Made by a program: the position numbers and the translations under genes. Below are positions 16,263 through 24,538 of a stretch of 64,000 nt of DNA, in pieces. The notes below the pieces were generated by a model. The model was given only the letters and a program-made list of their open reading frames with translations. It was not told where the DNA came from and made no database searches. The stretch comes from Anaerolineales bacterium (GTDB taxonomy: Bacteria; Chloroflexota; Anaerolineae; Anaerolineales; Villigracilaceae). The DNA is taken from positions 4,455,223-4,519,222 of the forward strand of contig JABTTV010000001.1 in assembly GCA_015075725.1 (NCBI GenBank), in the 5' to 3' direction. Numbering within the stretch: the stretch's first letter is position 1; each line of letters starts with the position of its first letter.

Positions 16263-16892
16263 ATGCGAGTCCGCATCACATTCACAAAGCAGGGGGCGCT
16301 GCGTTACATCGGTCATCTCGACCTGCACCGCTTGTGGGAACGCGCCATGCGCCGCGCCGACCTGCCCCTTGCTTATTCGCAGGGATTTCACCCCCAGCCG
16401 AAGATCAGTCTTGCCGCCGCCCTGCCGCTGGGATTCTCCTCGCGGGGCGAAGTGCTGGATGTACGCTTGAACGAAGAGGTCTCCGTCGAAGACATCAGCT
16501 CGCGTTTAAAGGATAATCTTCCGCCGGATATAAATGTTAGGGAGATCAAATCGGTGGACGAGTGGCTTCCCGCCTTGCAGACCCAGGTGCTATCGGCGGC
16601 GTACGACGTCCGTTTGACGGAACCCATCGACGGTTCCGAATTGAAGCGGAAAGTGGAGTCCGTCATGATGACAGAGTCCATCATCCGTGAGCGGCGCGGG
16701 AAGAGCTACGACCTGCGTCCGTTGATCGAAATGATGAGCGTCATCACCCAGGCGGACGGAACAGCGTGGCTGAAGATGACCCTGGCGGCGCGTGAGGGCG
16801 CGACAGGAAGACCGGAAGAAGTCTTGGCGGCGTTGGGAATCGAGCCGGAAACCGCGCGGGTGGAGCGCACACGCCTGATCTTCAAGGATTGA
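16263..16892 (+). CDS. TIGR03936 / DUF2344 protein
   Basis: The 209 residues begin MRVRITFTKQGALRYIGHLDLHRLWERAMRRADLPLAYSQGFHPQPKISLAAALPLGFSS, the highly conserved N-terminus of the DUF2344 family, with the FHPxPK motif near residue 45. The family is usually found fused to or next to TIGR03960 radical-SAM proteins, and the partner lies two genes upstream. It starts 6 bp after the ClbS-like gene, so translation is probably coupled. Biochemical function is not known. Confidence 0.87.
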   Translation: MRVRITFTKQGALRYIGHLDLHRLWERAMRRADLPLAYSQGFHPQPKISLAAALPLGFSSRGEVLDVRLNEEVSVEDISSRLKDNLPPDINVREIKSVDEWLPALQTQVLSAAYDVRLTEPIDGSELKRKVESVMMTESIIRERRGKSYDLRPLIEMMSVITQADGTAWLKMTLAAREGATGRPEEVLAALGIEPETARVERTRLIFKD

Positions 16893-16958
16893 TTTATTCC
16901 GGTATATCGTTAAAATTAGGTTTGTCATTTCCAATCCCAAATTCTTCGGAGGAGTACT

Positions 16959-17942
16959 ATGGCTGTGCTTGCCGCAATACCCATGGCTTTCATTCCCGCA
17001 TTTTTCTTTTCGTGGTTCCTTTACTGGCTCGACCGGTATGAAAAGGAGCCGCGCTGGCTGTTGTTGATGACCTTCTTCTGGGGCGGTTTCTTCGCCATCA
17101 TCGGCACGCTCATCGTGGCGACCATCTTCGAGATCGGCTTCAGCTTTGTGTTGAACGACGCGGTGCTCGAAGACATTGCGGGCGGTTCGATCACCGCGCC
17201 GATCGTGGAAGAGTTCATGAAGGGACTCGCGGTCCTGCTTGTCTTCCTGATCTTCCGCAAGGAGTTCGACTCGATCCTGGACGGCATCATCTACGGCGGA
17301 ATCGCCGGGCTGGGATTCGCCGCCACCGAGAATGTGTTCTATTTCCTCGGTCAATACAGCGACGGCGGCTGGGCGGGCATGTTCACGAACTTTGCCCTGC
17401 GCGTGGGTGTGTTCGCATGGGGGCATCCTTTCTATACCGCATTCACCGGGCTGGGTTTTGCCGTGGCACGAATGAACCGCAACTTATTGGTCAAGCTCGC
17501 CGCGCCTGTCGTCGGTTATTTCCTGGCTGTGTTCGCGCACGCCTTCCATAACACCTCGCTTGTGTTCGTCACCGGTCTGGGAAGCCTTGCGCTGGTCGTC
17601 CTGCTCGAATGGGCGGGCTGGCTCATCTTCCTCGGCTTCATCATCTGGCTGATCCGGCACGAGCAGGGATTGTTGAAAAAACACTTGAAAGAGGAAGTGT
17701 CGGGCGGTTTGATCTCAGACGCGCAGTACAAGACCGCGGTCTCGTTCTTCCAGTTCGGCGCGCGCATGGCGGCGCTGAGCGGCGGCGCGTATAAAGCCAC
17801 CAGTCATTTCTATCAATACCTCGGCGAACTGGCGCACAAGAAGGAACAACTCGAAAAATTCGGCGACGAAAAGGGGAACGCGGCCATCATCACAAAACTG
17901 CGCGGGAACATTGCGAACCTCGCGCCGCAGGCGAAGACATAA
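16959..17942 (+). CDS. PrsW-family intramembrane metalloprotease
   Basis: The 327-residue protein has about eight hydrophobic segments with the PrsW motifs in order: EEFMKGLAV (EExxK-type), GLGFAATENVFYF (E...N), WGHPFYTAFTGLGFA (His) and FAHAFHN (H...H). Glu and His side chains in these motifs form the zinc site. Known PrsW proteins cut anti-sigma factors or other membrane proteins. The C-terminal 60 residues are cytoplasmic and helical. RBS GGAGGAG lies just before the ATG. It appears to be a single-gene unit ending near a repeat and a terminator. Confidence 0.85.
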   Translation: MAVLAAIPMAFIPAFFFSWFLYWLDRYEKEPRWLLLMTFFWGGFFAIIGTLIVATIFEIGFSFVLNDAVLEDIAGGSITAPIVEEFMKGLAVLLVFLIFRKEFDSILDGIIYGGIAGLGFAATENVFYFLGQYSDGGWAGMFTNFALRVGVFAWGHPFYTAFTGLGFAVARMNRNLLVKLAAPVVGYFLAVFAHAFHNTSLVFVTGLGSLALVVLLEWAGWLIFLGFIIWLIRHEQGLLKKHLKEEVSGGLISDAQYKTAVSFFQFGARMAALSGGAYKATSHFYQYLGELAHKKEQLEKFGDEKGNAAIITKLRGNIANLAPQAKT

Positions 17943-17950
17943 AATCTTCT

Positions 17951-17992
17951 GAAAGCCCTGAGATCCTTCGCCGCTTCGCGGCTGAGAATGAC
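17951..17992. repeat. Short interspersed repeat (GAGATCCTTCGC...GAATGACA type)
   Basis: GAAAGCCCTGAGATCCTTCG and GCTTCGCGGCTGAGAATGAC resemble half of the TGTCA...GAATGACA elements at 22429-22484. It lies between prsW and the terminator. Confidence 0.5.
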
Positions 17993-18000
17993 ATTTAAAA

Positions 18001-18035
18001 AAACGGCTGACGGCTCATTCGTCAGCCGTTTTTTT
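18001..18035 (+). terminator. Strong rho-independent terminator before tRNA-Arg
   Basis: AAACGGCTGACG (18001-18012) pairs perfectly with CGTCAGCCGTTT (18020-18031), and the T run extends to 18035. Confidence 0.9.
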
Positions 18036-18060
18036 GCCTATGGTAAAATTCGGCTCGCCC

Positions 18061-18135
18061 GCCCCCGTAGCTCAGTGGACAGAGTGTCGGCCTCCGGAGC
18101 CGAAGAGCGCAGTTCGAGTCTGCGCGGGGGCGCCA
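18061..18135 (+). tRNA. tRNA-Arg (anticodon CCG)
   Basis: All four arms can be drawn. The acceptor is GCCCCCG/CGGGGGC, the D stem GCUC/GAGU, the anticodon stem UCGGC/GCCGA around the loop CUCCGGA, and the T stem CGCAG/CUGCG around UUCGAGU. The discriminator is G and CCA is encoded (18133-18135). The anticodon CCG reads CGG arginine codons. A TAAAAT at 18044-18049 could be its -10 box. Confidence 0.95.
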
Positions 18136-18142
18136 GCCCGAA

Positions 18143-18179
18143 ACCCCAAAGGAATCAATCGCCTTTGGGGTGAATTTTT
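18143..18179 (+). terminator. Terminator of the tRNA-Arg transcript
   Basis: ACCCCAAAGG (18143-18152) pairs with CCTTTGGGGT (18162-18171), followed by GAATTTTTA. Confidence 0.75.
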
Positions 18180-18185
18180 ATTGGA

Positions 18186-18191
18186 TACAAT
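18186..18191 (+). promoter_or_regulatory. -10 box; apparent leaderless GTG start
   Basis: TACAAT ends at 18191 and the GTG start of the lipoprotein gene is at 18198, again 7 nt away with no RBS. Confidence 0.5.
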
Positions 18192-18197
18192 TATCGC

Positions 18198-19259
18198 GTG
18201 ACCCGACTCAGACTCATTTCGTCCATCGCGTTCCTGCTCATTTGCGCAGGCTGCGACTCATCGCCCACAACGCCTTCCATCCCAGGACCGGCATTTGTCA
18301 CCGCGACCCTTCCTCCCACTCTCACACCTGCGTTCACTGCTGCTTCGCCGCGGCCGACCCTTGCGCCGACTATCGTTCCGATCCCCGGCGTGACGACAAG
18401 CGAGGTCAATTTGAGGGAGGATACCTCCACGGCAAGCCGGGCGCTCGGCGCAATTCCCGCCTTCTCAAACGTACAGATCATCGGCAGGGATTCCAGCGGT
18501 CTTTGGTATCGAATCCTATTCAATGGAAACTCTGGCTGGGTGCGCGCGGATTTCGTGCAGGCACAAAATGAATCGGCGGAGATTCCCATCTTGGGCGCAG
18601 AATCGGAATCCGGGTCCGGGGTGAGAGGCGTGATCACGCGCGGGGTCAACGTGCGCAGTGGACCGGGGCAGGATTTCGAGTTGCTGGGATTGTTGAATCA
18701 GAACGATGTGGTGCCCATCTTCGGAAAGGATGCATCGGGAGCGTGGATGAAGGTCGCGTATCCTCCCGCCGCGGATGGGACGGGCTGGGTCAATGCGGAA
18801 TTCATGCAGATCGAGAACATCGATGCGATCCCCGCTCTCGGCGATGAAAATCAACCTGCTAGAACAAGCGAAGCAGATTCAGCCGAAGCGCCCGCCCCCA
18901 TGGAGATCGCGCAAAACGATAACGACTCAGCCGACGCGCCCATCGCGGTCTTTTCGCTCTCGCCCGCTTCCGCGCGTTCGATCCAATTCGAGGGAGACGT
19001 TTCGACGCCGCAGGGCGATGGCGAAGACTGGATCGCCTTTTCGGCGGACCATGACAGGGTTGTCATTCAACTCTCATGTGATTCCGGCTTCGTTCTATTA
19101 GAATTCATTCAATCAGACATGGCGCCGCTTGAATGCGGCGGCACGGTTGCGATGGAGACCGAGCCGGGCAAAATATATCTCTTGAAAATATCGCCAGTTC
19201 CAACGGGGGATGGGATCCACGCGGACTATAAAGTTAGAATTACGGTCACCATCGACTGA
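18198..19259 (+). CDS. SH3-domain lipoprotein
   Basis: The 353-residue protein starts at a GTG with a lipoprotein signal (LRLISSIAFLLICAGC; lipid-modified Cys about residue 20), then a Thr/Pro-rich linker. Two bacterial SH3 domains follow: VNLREDTSTASRALGAIPAF...WVRADFVQ and VNVRSGPGQDFELLGLLNQND...WVNAEFMQ. A C-terminal beta-rich region (about 250-353, FEGDVSTPQGDGEDWIAFSA) resembles bacterial pre-peptidase-type carbohydrate or peptidase-associated domains. It is probably anchored on the outer face of the membrane and binds cell wall or other surface polymers. The FecR-domain lipoprotein gene follows after 11 bp. Confidence 0.8.
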   Translation: MTRLRLISSIAFLLICAGCDSSPTTPSIPGPAFVTATLPPTLTPAFTAASPRPTLAPTIVPIPGVTTSEVNLREDTSTASRALGAIPAFSNVQIIGRDSSGLWYRILFNGNSGWVRADFVQAQNESAEIPILGAESESGSGVRGVITRGVNVRSGPGQDFELLGLLNQNDVVPIFGKDASGAWMKVAYPPAADGTGWVNAEFMQIENIDAIPALGDENQPARTSEADSAEAPAPMEIAQNDNDSADAPIAVFSLSPASARSIQFEGDVSTPQGDGEDWIAFSADHDRVVIQLSCDSGFVLLEFIQSDMAPLECGGTVAMETEPGKIYLLKISPVPTGDGIHADYKVRITVTID

Positions 19260-19270
19260 AACGGAGAAAA

Positions 19271-20443
19271 ATGTACAGAAAAAACCTTATCGTACTACTG
19301 CTTGCCTTCTCCCTGACGTTTGCGGGCTGCCAGACCAATGAAGAAACACCGCCGCTTTCCGCGACGCTGAGCGAGCTCTCGGGCCTGGTGGAAATGAAAC
19401 AGGCGGAAGAAGCCGCCTTTGCGGAGGTGAACGCCGGGTCGATCTTGAACGTGAACGGGCAGATCCAAACCGGCGATGACGGGCGCGTGCGCCTCGATCT
19501 TTCTTCGGGCACGATCGTGCGCGTGACGCCTTCCTCGGTCTTTACCCTGATCTCGAACGAGGAAACCGATGGCGGTCTTTATACAAAGATCAAACTTGAA
19601 TTGGGAAGGATCTTCATCATCCTGAACGGCGGGCAGGCGGATGTGGAAACGCCCTCCGGCGTGGCTTCGGTGCGCGGGTCCTATATGAAAGTTGAGATCG
19701 ACCCGGTCACCGGCGATATTCACATCACCTGCCTCGAAGGGACCTGCTCGGCAACCAACCCGGACGGAGTGCAGGTCATCTTTACGAACGGGCAAAGCGT
19801 GATCCTTTTCCACCAGGAGGAGGACGGCACGTGGAGATCGCCATTGCTCGGCGGGATGACGTTCGAAGATTTCGAAGAATGGATCCAAAACAACAACGAC
19901 AGCGAAACGAAGAAATATTACGACGAGGGCATCGCCAAACTTTTAGCCGCGACAACCGAGGCGCCGACCGAAGAACCGACCGAGACTCCCACCGAGCCGC
20001 CCACTGAAGCGCCGACAGAATCTTCGGGCGGCGGAGGCGGCGCATGTTCCCAGCCCCAAGCTCCCGCCGATGGCAGCACCCTCGGCAAAGCCGGGAAGCA
20101 GGCATTCTCCTGGAGCGAAACGCCCGGCGCGGAGTATTACATCCTGACCTTCGTTAATGAAAACGGAAGCACGGCGATCATCCAGACGACAGACCCCGGC
20201 GCGGAATTCTACATCGAAGTCCTGCCGCTCGGCGGGAACTACGAGTGGTTCGTGACCGCCTACGGCTCGAACGGGACCCCGCTCTGCACCAGCGCTTCGG
20301 TCAATTTCTCCAAGCCGAAAGCGGACCCGACCCAAAAGCCAAAACCGGAAGACAATCCAGGTCCGCGGCAGCCGACAGAACCGCCGCCAACAGAGCCGCC
20401 TGCAATTGAGGAATATTGTTCTCCCTACTGCGGAGGCGAATAA
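19271..20443 (+). CDS. FecR-domain lipoprotein
   Basis: The 390 residues have a lipobox (AFSLTFAGC, Cys about residue 19) and a FecR domain at about 35-140 (VNGQIQTGDDGRVRLDLSSGTIVRVTPSSVFTL; ASVRGSYMKVEID). A repetitive TEAPTEEPTETPTEPP linker and an Ig/fibronectin-like segment (SWSETPGAEYYILTF) follow, ending in a Pro-rich tail. FecR domains sense or transmit signals at the envelope. RBS GGAG is 5 nt before the ATG. It is 6 bp upstream of the CHASE2 cyclase gene, and FecR-CHASE2 pairings recur in bacteria, so a sensor relation is plausible. Confidence 0.82.
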   Translation: MYRKNLIVLLLAFSLTFAGCQTNEETPPLSATLSELSGLVEMKQAEEAAFAEVNAGSILNVNGQIQTGDDGRVRLDLSSGTIVRVTPSSVFTLISNEETDGGLYTKIKLELGRIFIILNGGQADVETPSGVASVRGSYMKVEIDPVTGDIHITCLEGTCSATNPDGVQVIFTNGQSVILFHQEEDGTWRSPLLGGMTFEDFEEWIQNNNDSETKKYYDEGIAKLLAATTEAPTEEPTETPTEPPTEAPTESSGGGGGACSQPQAPADGSTLGKAGKQAFSWSETPGAEYYILTFVNENGSTAIIQTTDPGAEFYIEVLPLGGNYEWFVTAYGSNGTPLCTSASVNFSKPKADPTQKPKPEDNPGPRQPTEPPPTEPPAIEEYCSPYCGGE

Positions 20444-20449
20444 TCTTTC

Positions 20450-22396
20450 ATGCAAAGAGAATCCAAGCCGGTCAACGCTTCGACAAGCTCACCTGTGCGT
20501 GCGGGATTGGCGCAGGCAGGGCAACGCCTGCGCATCATCCTCCTGATCGGCACGGCGCTGATTCTTCTCCTCACGCAGGCGATTGCAACTTTCACCGACA
20601 TCACCACGCCGCTCGAACGGCTGGAATATTCAATCCAGGATACGTTCGTGCGCATGCGCGGCGCGGAAGAACCATCGGGCGAGATCGTCATCGTTGCGAT
20701 CGACGACCAATCCTTCAACTGGACGGGACTGCAATGGCCCTGGCCCCGTTCGTATCTTGCCGGAATCGTGGACCAGATCAACCAGGGCGGCGGCAGGGTC
20801 GTCGGCGTGGATGTATTTCTCTTCGAGCCGGATGAGAGCCAGCCGGAGAATGACGGAGCGCTTGCGAGGTCGCTGGGAGAAAGTCCCTCCTCGGCGGCGG
20901 TGATGCAGATCCTGCGCGGCACCGGTGAGGGATTCGTGACCGAGTCGCGCGTCCTGCCGCTTTCCATCTATCGCGATGTATTGGACGGCATGGGCATTAC
21001 CTCCGTCCGCCGCGATGAAGACGCGATCGTGCGGAGCGTCTCGGCATATGATTCATACCAGGGAGAGATTTACCCGCACTGGGCGTTCGAGATCGCGCGC
21101 CTGTATTCGAACGCCGAACCGCCCGTCTTCAGCGCTTCGAGCGTGGAATTCAACGGGCAGAGCGCGCCATTGAGTTCGGGCTTGCTGCCGGTCTATTTTG
21201 CGGGACCCGCCGGGACCTACCCGACCTATTCCGCATCGGATGTGCATGACGGCATCACGCTCGAACAGGACCCGGACGCCTTCCGCGGCAGAATCGTGTT
21301 GATCGGCGCGACCTCGATCACCTTGCAGGATATCTACCCAACCCCCTTCTCGGCAAGGAATACCACACCGGGCGTGGAAGTCGTCGCCAACACGGTGGAT
21401 ACGATCCTCAACGGCAAATACATCGCGTATGCTCCGCCGTGGATGTCGCTCCTCATCATCGTTGGAGCGGCGCTGCTGGCATTCTTTATCACGCTTTCCA
21501 AACGCCCGTCGTTGACGATCTCGCTGCTGGCTCTCGCGGCTCTGGCATATTGGCTGCTGGCATTCCTCCTGTTCCTCCAGCAACGATATGTATTGCCGGT
21601 CGCCGCGCCCGAAGGGATGCTCTTTCTCGGAGTCGTCCTGCCGACCCTCGAACAAGCCGTCTCGCAGGAGCGCGAAAAACGGCGCGTGCGTAACCTGTTC
21701 AGCCGCTTCATCTCACCCGAAATGGTGGACCAGATGATGAAGACGCAGGACATCAACTCGTTGAACAAACGCGCCGACCTGACGATCATCTTCTCGGACA
21801 TCCGCGGCTTCACGACCCTTTCCGAAAAAATGACGCCGGAGGGGGTGGTGGCATTGCTCAACCCGTATCTCGAAGCGATGTCGCAGGTGATTTACAAACA
21901 CGGCGGCACAGTGGATAAATACGAAGGCGACGCCATCATCGCGTTCTTCGGCGAGCCCGTGCCGTATAAAGACCACGCCGTCCGCGCGCTGCGCGCCGCA
22001 TTGGACATGCGCACCGCTTTGGCGGAGTTGAAGGAGAAATGGGCGGACGAGGGACGACCGAGCCAGATCGAAATGGGAGTCGGCATCAACTCGGGCGAAG
22101 TGTTCGTGGGCTTGCTCGGCTCGGCGCAGCGCATCAATTACACGGTGATCGGCGACAACGCCAACCTCGCCGCGCGTTTACAAGACCTGACCAAGACCTA
22201 CGCCTGGCCCATCCTGGTCAGCGAGAGCACGTATCAACAGGTGAAAGACGAATTCGACGCGGAACTTGCAGACGCGGTGACCGTAAAAGGCAAAACGAAA
22301 GCGGTGAATGTGTACAAGGTCCTCGGGCGCAAAGATGCGCCGGAGGGCGAAAGGCTCAAGGCGTGGACCCAGGACCAGGTCACGCCGAAAGGATGA
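20450..22396 (+). CDS. CHASE2-domain adenylate cyclase (class III)
   Basis: The 648 residues comprise an N-terminal membrane segment (about 25-45), an extracytoplasmic CHASE2 domain (about 50-320, with IVIVAIDDQSFNWTGLQWPWPR), three membrane helices (about 325-405) and a cyclase domain (about 440-630). The metal-binding aspartates are in FSDIRGFT (D450) and KYEGDAI (D494). K490 and D569 (TVIGDNANLAARL) occupy the base-selecting positions typical of adenylate rather than guanylate cyclases. It would convert an extracellular signal into cAMP. Upstream genes encode FecR and SH3 lipoproteins. Confidence 0.88.
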   Translation: MQRESKPVNASTSSPVRAGLAQAGQRLRIILLIGTALILLLTQAIATFTDITTPLERLEYSIQDTFVRMRGAEEPSGEIVIVAIDDQSFNWTGLQWPWPRSYLAGIVDQINQGGGRVVGVDVFLFEPDESQPENDGALARSLGESPSSAAVMQILRGTGEGFVTESRVLPLSIYRDVLDGMGITSVRRDEDAIVRSVSAYDSYQGEIYPHWAFEIARLYSNAEPPVFSASSVEFNGQSAPLSSGLLPVYFAGPAGTYPTYSASDVHDGITLEQDPDAFRGRIVLIGATSITLQDIYPTPFSARNTTPGVEVVANTVDTILNGKYIAYAPPWMSLLIIVGAALLAFFITLSKRPSLTISLLALAALAYWLLAFLLFLQQRYVLPVAAPEGMLFLGVVLPTLEQAVSQEREKRRVRNLFSRFISPEMVDQMMKTQDINSLNKRADLTIIFSDIRGFTTLSEKMTPEGVVALLNPYLEAMSQVIYKHGGTVDKYEGDAIIAFFGEPVPYKDHAVRALRAALDMRTALAELKEKWADEGRPSQIEMGVGINSGEVFVGLLGSAQRINYTVIGDNANLAARLQDLTKTYAWPILVSESTYQQVKDEFDAELADAVTVKGKTKAVNVYKVLGRKDAPEGERLKAWTQDQVTPKG

Positions 22397-22428
22397 AGAC
22401 TGGAAAGGAGGCGTATGTGAAATAAATA

Positions 22429-22484
22429 TGTCACCCTGAACATCGCGAAGACCGGCGAGATCCTTCGCTGCGTTCAGAATGACA
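22429..22484. repeat. Interspersed inverted repeat (TGTCACCCTGAAC...GTTCAGAATGACA)
   Basis: The left end TGTCACCCTGAAC and the right end GTTCAGAATGACA are inverted copies with one mismatch; the middle has GCGAAGACCGGCGAGATCCT. It lies between the cyclase and the next lipoprotein gene. Confidence 0.65.
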
Positions 22485-22520
22485 GGCGTATTGTATCGGT
22501 TTTATAAATTGGAGTTGAAA

Positions 22521-23579
22521 ATGAAACATATATCGACAAAAATCCTGCTGGGTGGAATGTTGCTTATCGTCCAAGCCTGCGGCGGTTCGACGCCCGAGCC
22601 GCAGGAGGCTGTCACGCAGATCGTCGTCATCGAGCCCACATCAACGGCGGCTGCCGCGCCAAGCGAGATCGTCCATACCCACATCCCCGAGGAATTGCCG
22701 TCGCAAAGCGCCGGCCACGCCGGGGACCAGGATTCCGCCAGCACATCCGGCGATCACACCGCGCCGGGGGGCGACCGCTTCACGTTCGGCGAATACGAGC
22801 GCCCGTTCAACGCCGTGGCGATGGACCAATACTTCCCCGATCTCGATATTCAGTTCTACGAAATATTCCAGGATGCGATCTTCACCTATGCCAGCATCAC
22901 GGTGCGTTCGCTCAGCCCGGAAGGGAACCTGCCCGGTCAATACGCGCTGGAGATCGATACGAACATAGACGGCAAGGGCGATTTTCTCGTGCTGGTGTCC
23001 AATCCCTCCTCCACCGATTGGTCGACCGAAAATGCGCAGATCTGGGAGGATACGAACAACGATGTGGGCGGCCTGCTGCCGGTATACCAGGACAAGGAAA
23101 AGCCCGGATTCATAGACGGGTTCGAGACGAAGGTCTTCGATAACGGCGCGGGCAAGGACCCGGACGCGGCCTGGGTGCGCATTTCCCCCGACAGTGCGCT
23201 GATCGTGCAGATCGCTGTGAAGACCGCGTTCATCGACAACGACAATAAGTTCCTCATCGGTCCGTGGGCGGGCAGGCAGATCGACCCGATGAAGTTCGAT
23301 TTCAACGACGGGATGACCCAGGAAGAGGCGGGCGCGGCGGTCAAGAGTTTTACCTTCTACCCGATCCAGTTTTTGGCTGAGGTGGATAACGCCTGCCGGG
23401 TGCCGATCGGCGTTCTCGTCTCGGCAACGGACCTGGGGCTTTGCATGATCTTCGAGCCGACGCCAAAAGCAGAGGAAGAAAGAATCGACCCGGGTTCGCC
23501 TGGTTGTCAAATCACATGCCGGCAGGGGACCAGGCTGGACGACGCAACCTGTACTTGCAATCCGATCATCATCCCCTAA
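22521..23579 (+). CDS. Lipoprotein of unknown function
   Basis: The 352 residues start at the ATG at 22521 with GGAG at 22511-22514; the longer ORF from 22479 runs into a repeat. The signal ends in LLIVQACGG (lipobox Cys about residue 18). After a Ser/Thr/Pro-rich stretch the body is acidic and beta-rich, with DTNIDGKGDFLVLV and WEDTNNDVGG, which look like calcium-binding-style Asp/Asn loops. The C-terminus has four or more cysteines (CQITCRQGTRLDDATCTC). I do not recognise the family. It follows the FecR/CHASE2 genes and may belong to the same surface system. Confidence 0.65.
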   Translation: MKHISTKILLGGMLLIVQACGGSTPEPQEAVTQIVVIEPTSTAAAAPSEIVHTHIPEELPSQSAGHAGDQDSASTSGDHTAPGGDRFTFGEYERPFNAVAMDQYFPDLDIQFYEIFQDAIFTYASITVRSLSPEGNLPGQYALEIDTNIDGKGDFLVLVSNPSSTDWSTENAQIWEDTNNDVGGLLPVYQDKEKPGFIDGFETKVFDNGAGKDPDAAWVRISPDSALIVQIAVKTAFIDNDNKFLIGPWAGRQIDPMKFDFNDGMTQEEAGAAVKSFTFYPIQFLAEVDNACRVPIGVLVSATDLGLCMIFEPTPKAEEERIDPGSPGCQITCRQGTRLDDATCTCNPIIIP

Positions 23580-23602
23580 CAATAAAACTTTTCTAAATCC
23601 GC

Positions 23603-23638
23603 ATCCCTCGATGTTTCATCACATCGGGGGATTTTTTT
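23603..23638 (+). terminator. Rho-independent terminator
   Basis: ATCCCTCGATGT (23603-23614) pairs with ACATCGGGGGAT (23621-23632), one G-T pair included, then a run of T to 23638. Confidence 0.85.
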
Positions 23639-23745
23639 GCGGAATCCCCGCCTCGGACGCGGGAAAAGCCTGATGGGGACCGCCCAAGCCCGGTCCCCGC
23701 CTGAGGCGCGGGTTTTCATCCAAACAGCTTTCGTTTGTGAAGCAC

Positions 23746-23784
23746 TTGTACCGAATTGTACAAAATCTCTTTTTTTGGTATAGT
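23746..23784 (+). promoter_or_regulatory. rex promoter with candidate Rex operator
   Basis: TTGTAC (23756-23761), a 17-bp gap, and TATAGT (23779-23784) form a good sigma-70-type promoter. The 18-bp sequence at 23746-23763 begins TTGTAC and ends GTACAA, an inverted repeat of the size of known Rex sites, and it overlaps the -35 box. A TTGTGAA half-site, as in the canonical Rex consensus, sits at 23735-23741. Autoregulation is inferred. Confidence 0.6.
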
Positions 23785-23811
23785 TAGTCATACCAATTTT
23801 GGCGAGGGCAC

Positions 23812-24429
23812 ATGAACGCGAGGAAGATTCCCGACATCATCATCGGACGATTGCCCGTGTACCTGCGGGCGCTTCAACGCATGGCAGACATGGGTTTGAA
23901 GACCACGTCGTCGCAGGAGCTGGGCGAGCATGTGGGTATTTCGGCGGCGCAGATCCGCAAGGATATTTCGCAGTTCGGTGAGTTCGGCAAGCAGGGGACG
24001 GGGTATTCCATCGAGTATCTGATCGATAAACTGCGCGAGATCCTGAAGGTGAACCGCATTTGGGAAGTGGCGGTGGTCGGCGCGGGCGATATGGGTCACG
24101 CGCTGGCGAATTACCAGGGGTTCCGCGACCGGGGGTTTCATATTGTGGCGATCTTCGACAGGGACAAGGATAAGGTGGGGGAAAAGATCGGCGATTTCAG
24201 GGTGGAAGACGCCGAGACGATGGTGGAGCGCATCCGCCAACTGGGGGTGAAGGTGGCGATGCTGACGGTGCCCGCTCCGTCGGCTCAAGCGGTGGCGGAC
24301 CAGCTGGTGCAGGCGGGGGTGAAGGCGATCTTGAACTATGCGCCGATCAGTTTGAACGTGCCAGGCGGGGTGAAGGTGCAGTACATCGACCCATCCACCC
24401 ATTTGCAGAGGATGACGTATTATTTGTAG
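23812..24429 (+). CDS. rex: Redox-sensing transcriptional repressor Rex
   Basis: The 205-residue protein has the Rex layout. A winged-helix DNA-binding domain (about 1-75: IPDIIIGRLPVYLRAL, SSQELGEHVGISAAQIRKDISQFGEFGKQGTGY) precedes a Rossmann NAD(H)-binding domain (VAVVGAGDMGHALANY, about 84-100) and a C-terminal helix for domain swapping. Rex dimers leave DNA when NADH is high and so derepress fermentative and reductive genes. No target other than its own promoter is evident in the window. It seems to be a single-gene unit. Confidence 0.95.
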   Translation: MNARKIPDIIIGRLPVYLRALQRMADMGLKTTSSQELGEHVGISAAQIRKDISQFGEFGKQGTGYSIEYLIDKLREILKVNRIWEVAVVGAGDMGHALANYQGFRDRGFHIVAIFDRDKDKVGEKIGDFRVEDAETMVERIRQLGVKVAMLTVPAPSAQAVADQLVQAGVKAILNYAPISLNVPGGVKVQYIDPSTHLQRMTYYL

Positions 24430-24485
24430 GGTGATTCGATCCTTGCCGCATGACGGGGGTAAACAATTCAGGACTTTAGACGTAA

Positions 24486-24538
24486 CCAACCATCCATAAG
24501 AAGTTATATAGAATCGACCGTCCAATTACTGGTTGGGC
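24486..24538 (+). repeat. Candidate degenerate recombination site at the start of the cassette array
   Basis: CCAACC (24486-24491) and GGTTGGGCGG (24531-24540) are complementary at their cores and about 50 bp apart. The right box GTTGGGC is identical to the right boxes of the sites ending at 26255, 27352 and 30416. The left box does not fully fit RYYYAAC, and no inner complementary boxes are clear. Nothing else is recognisable in 24430-24650. Confidence 0.35.
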
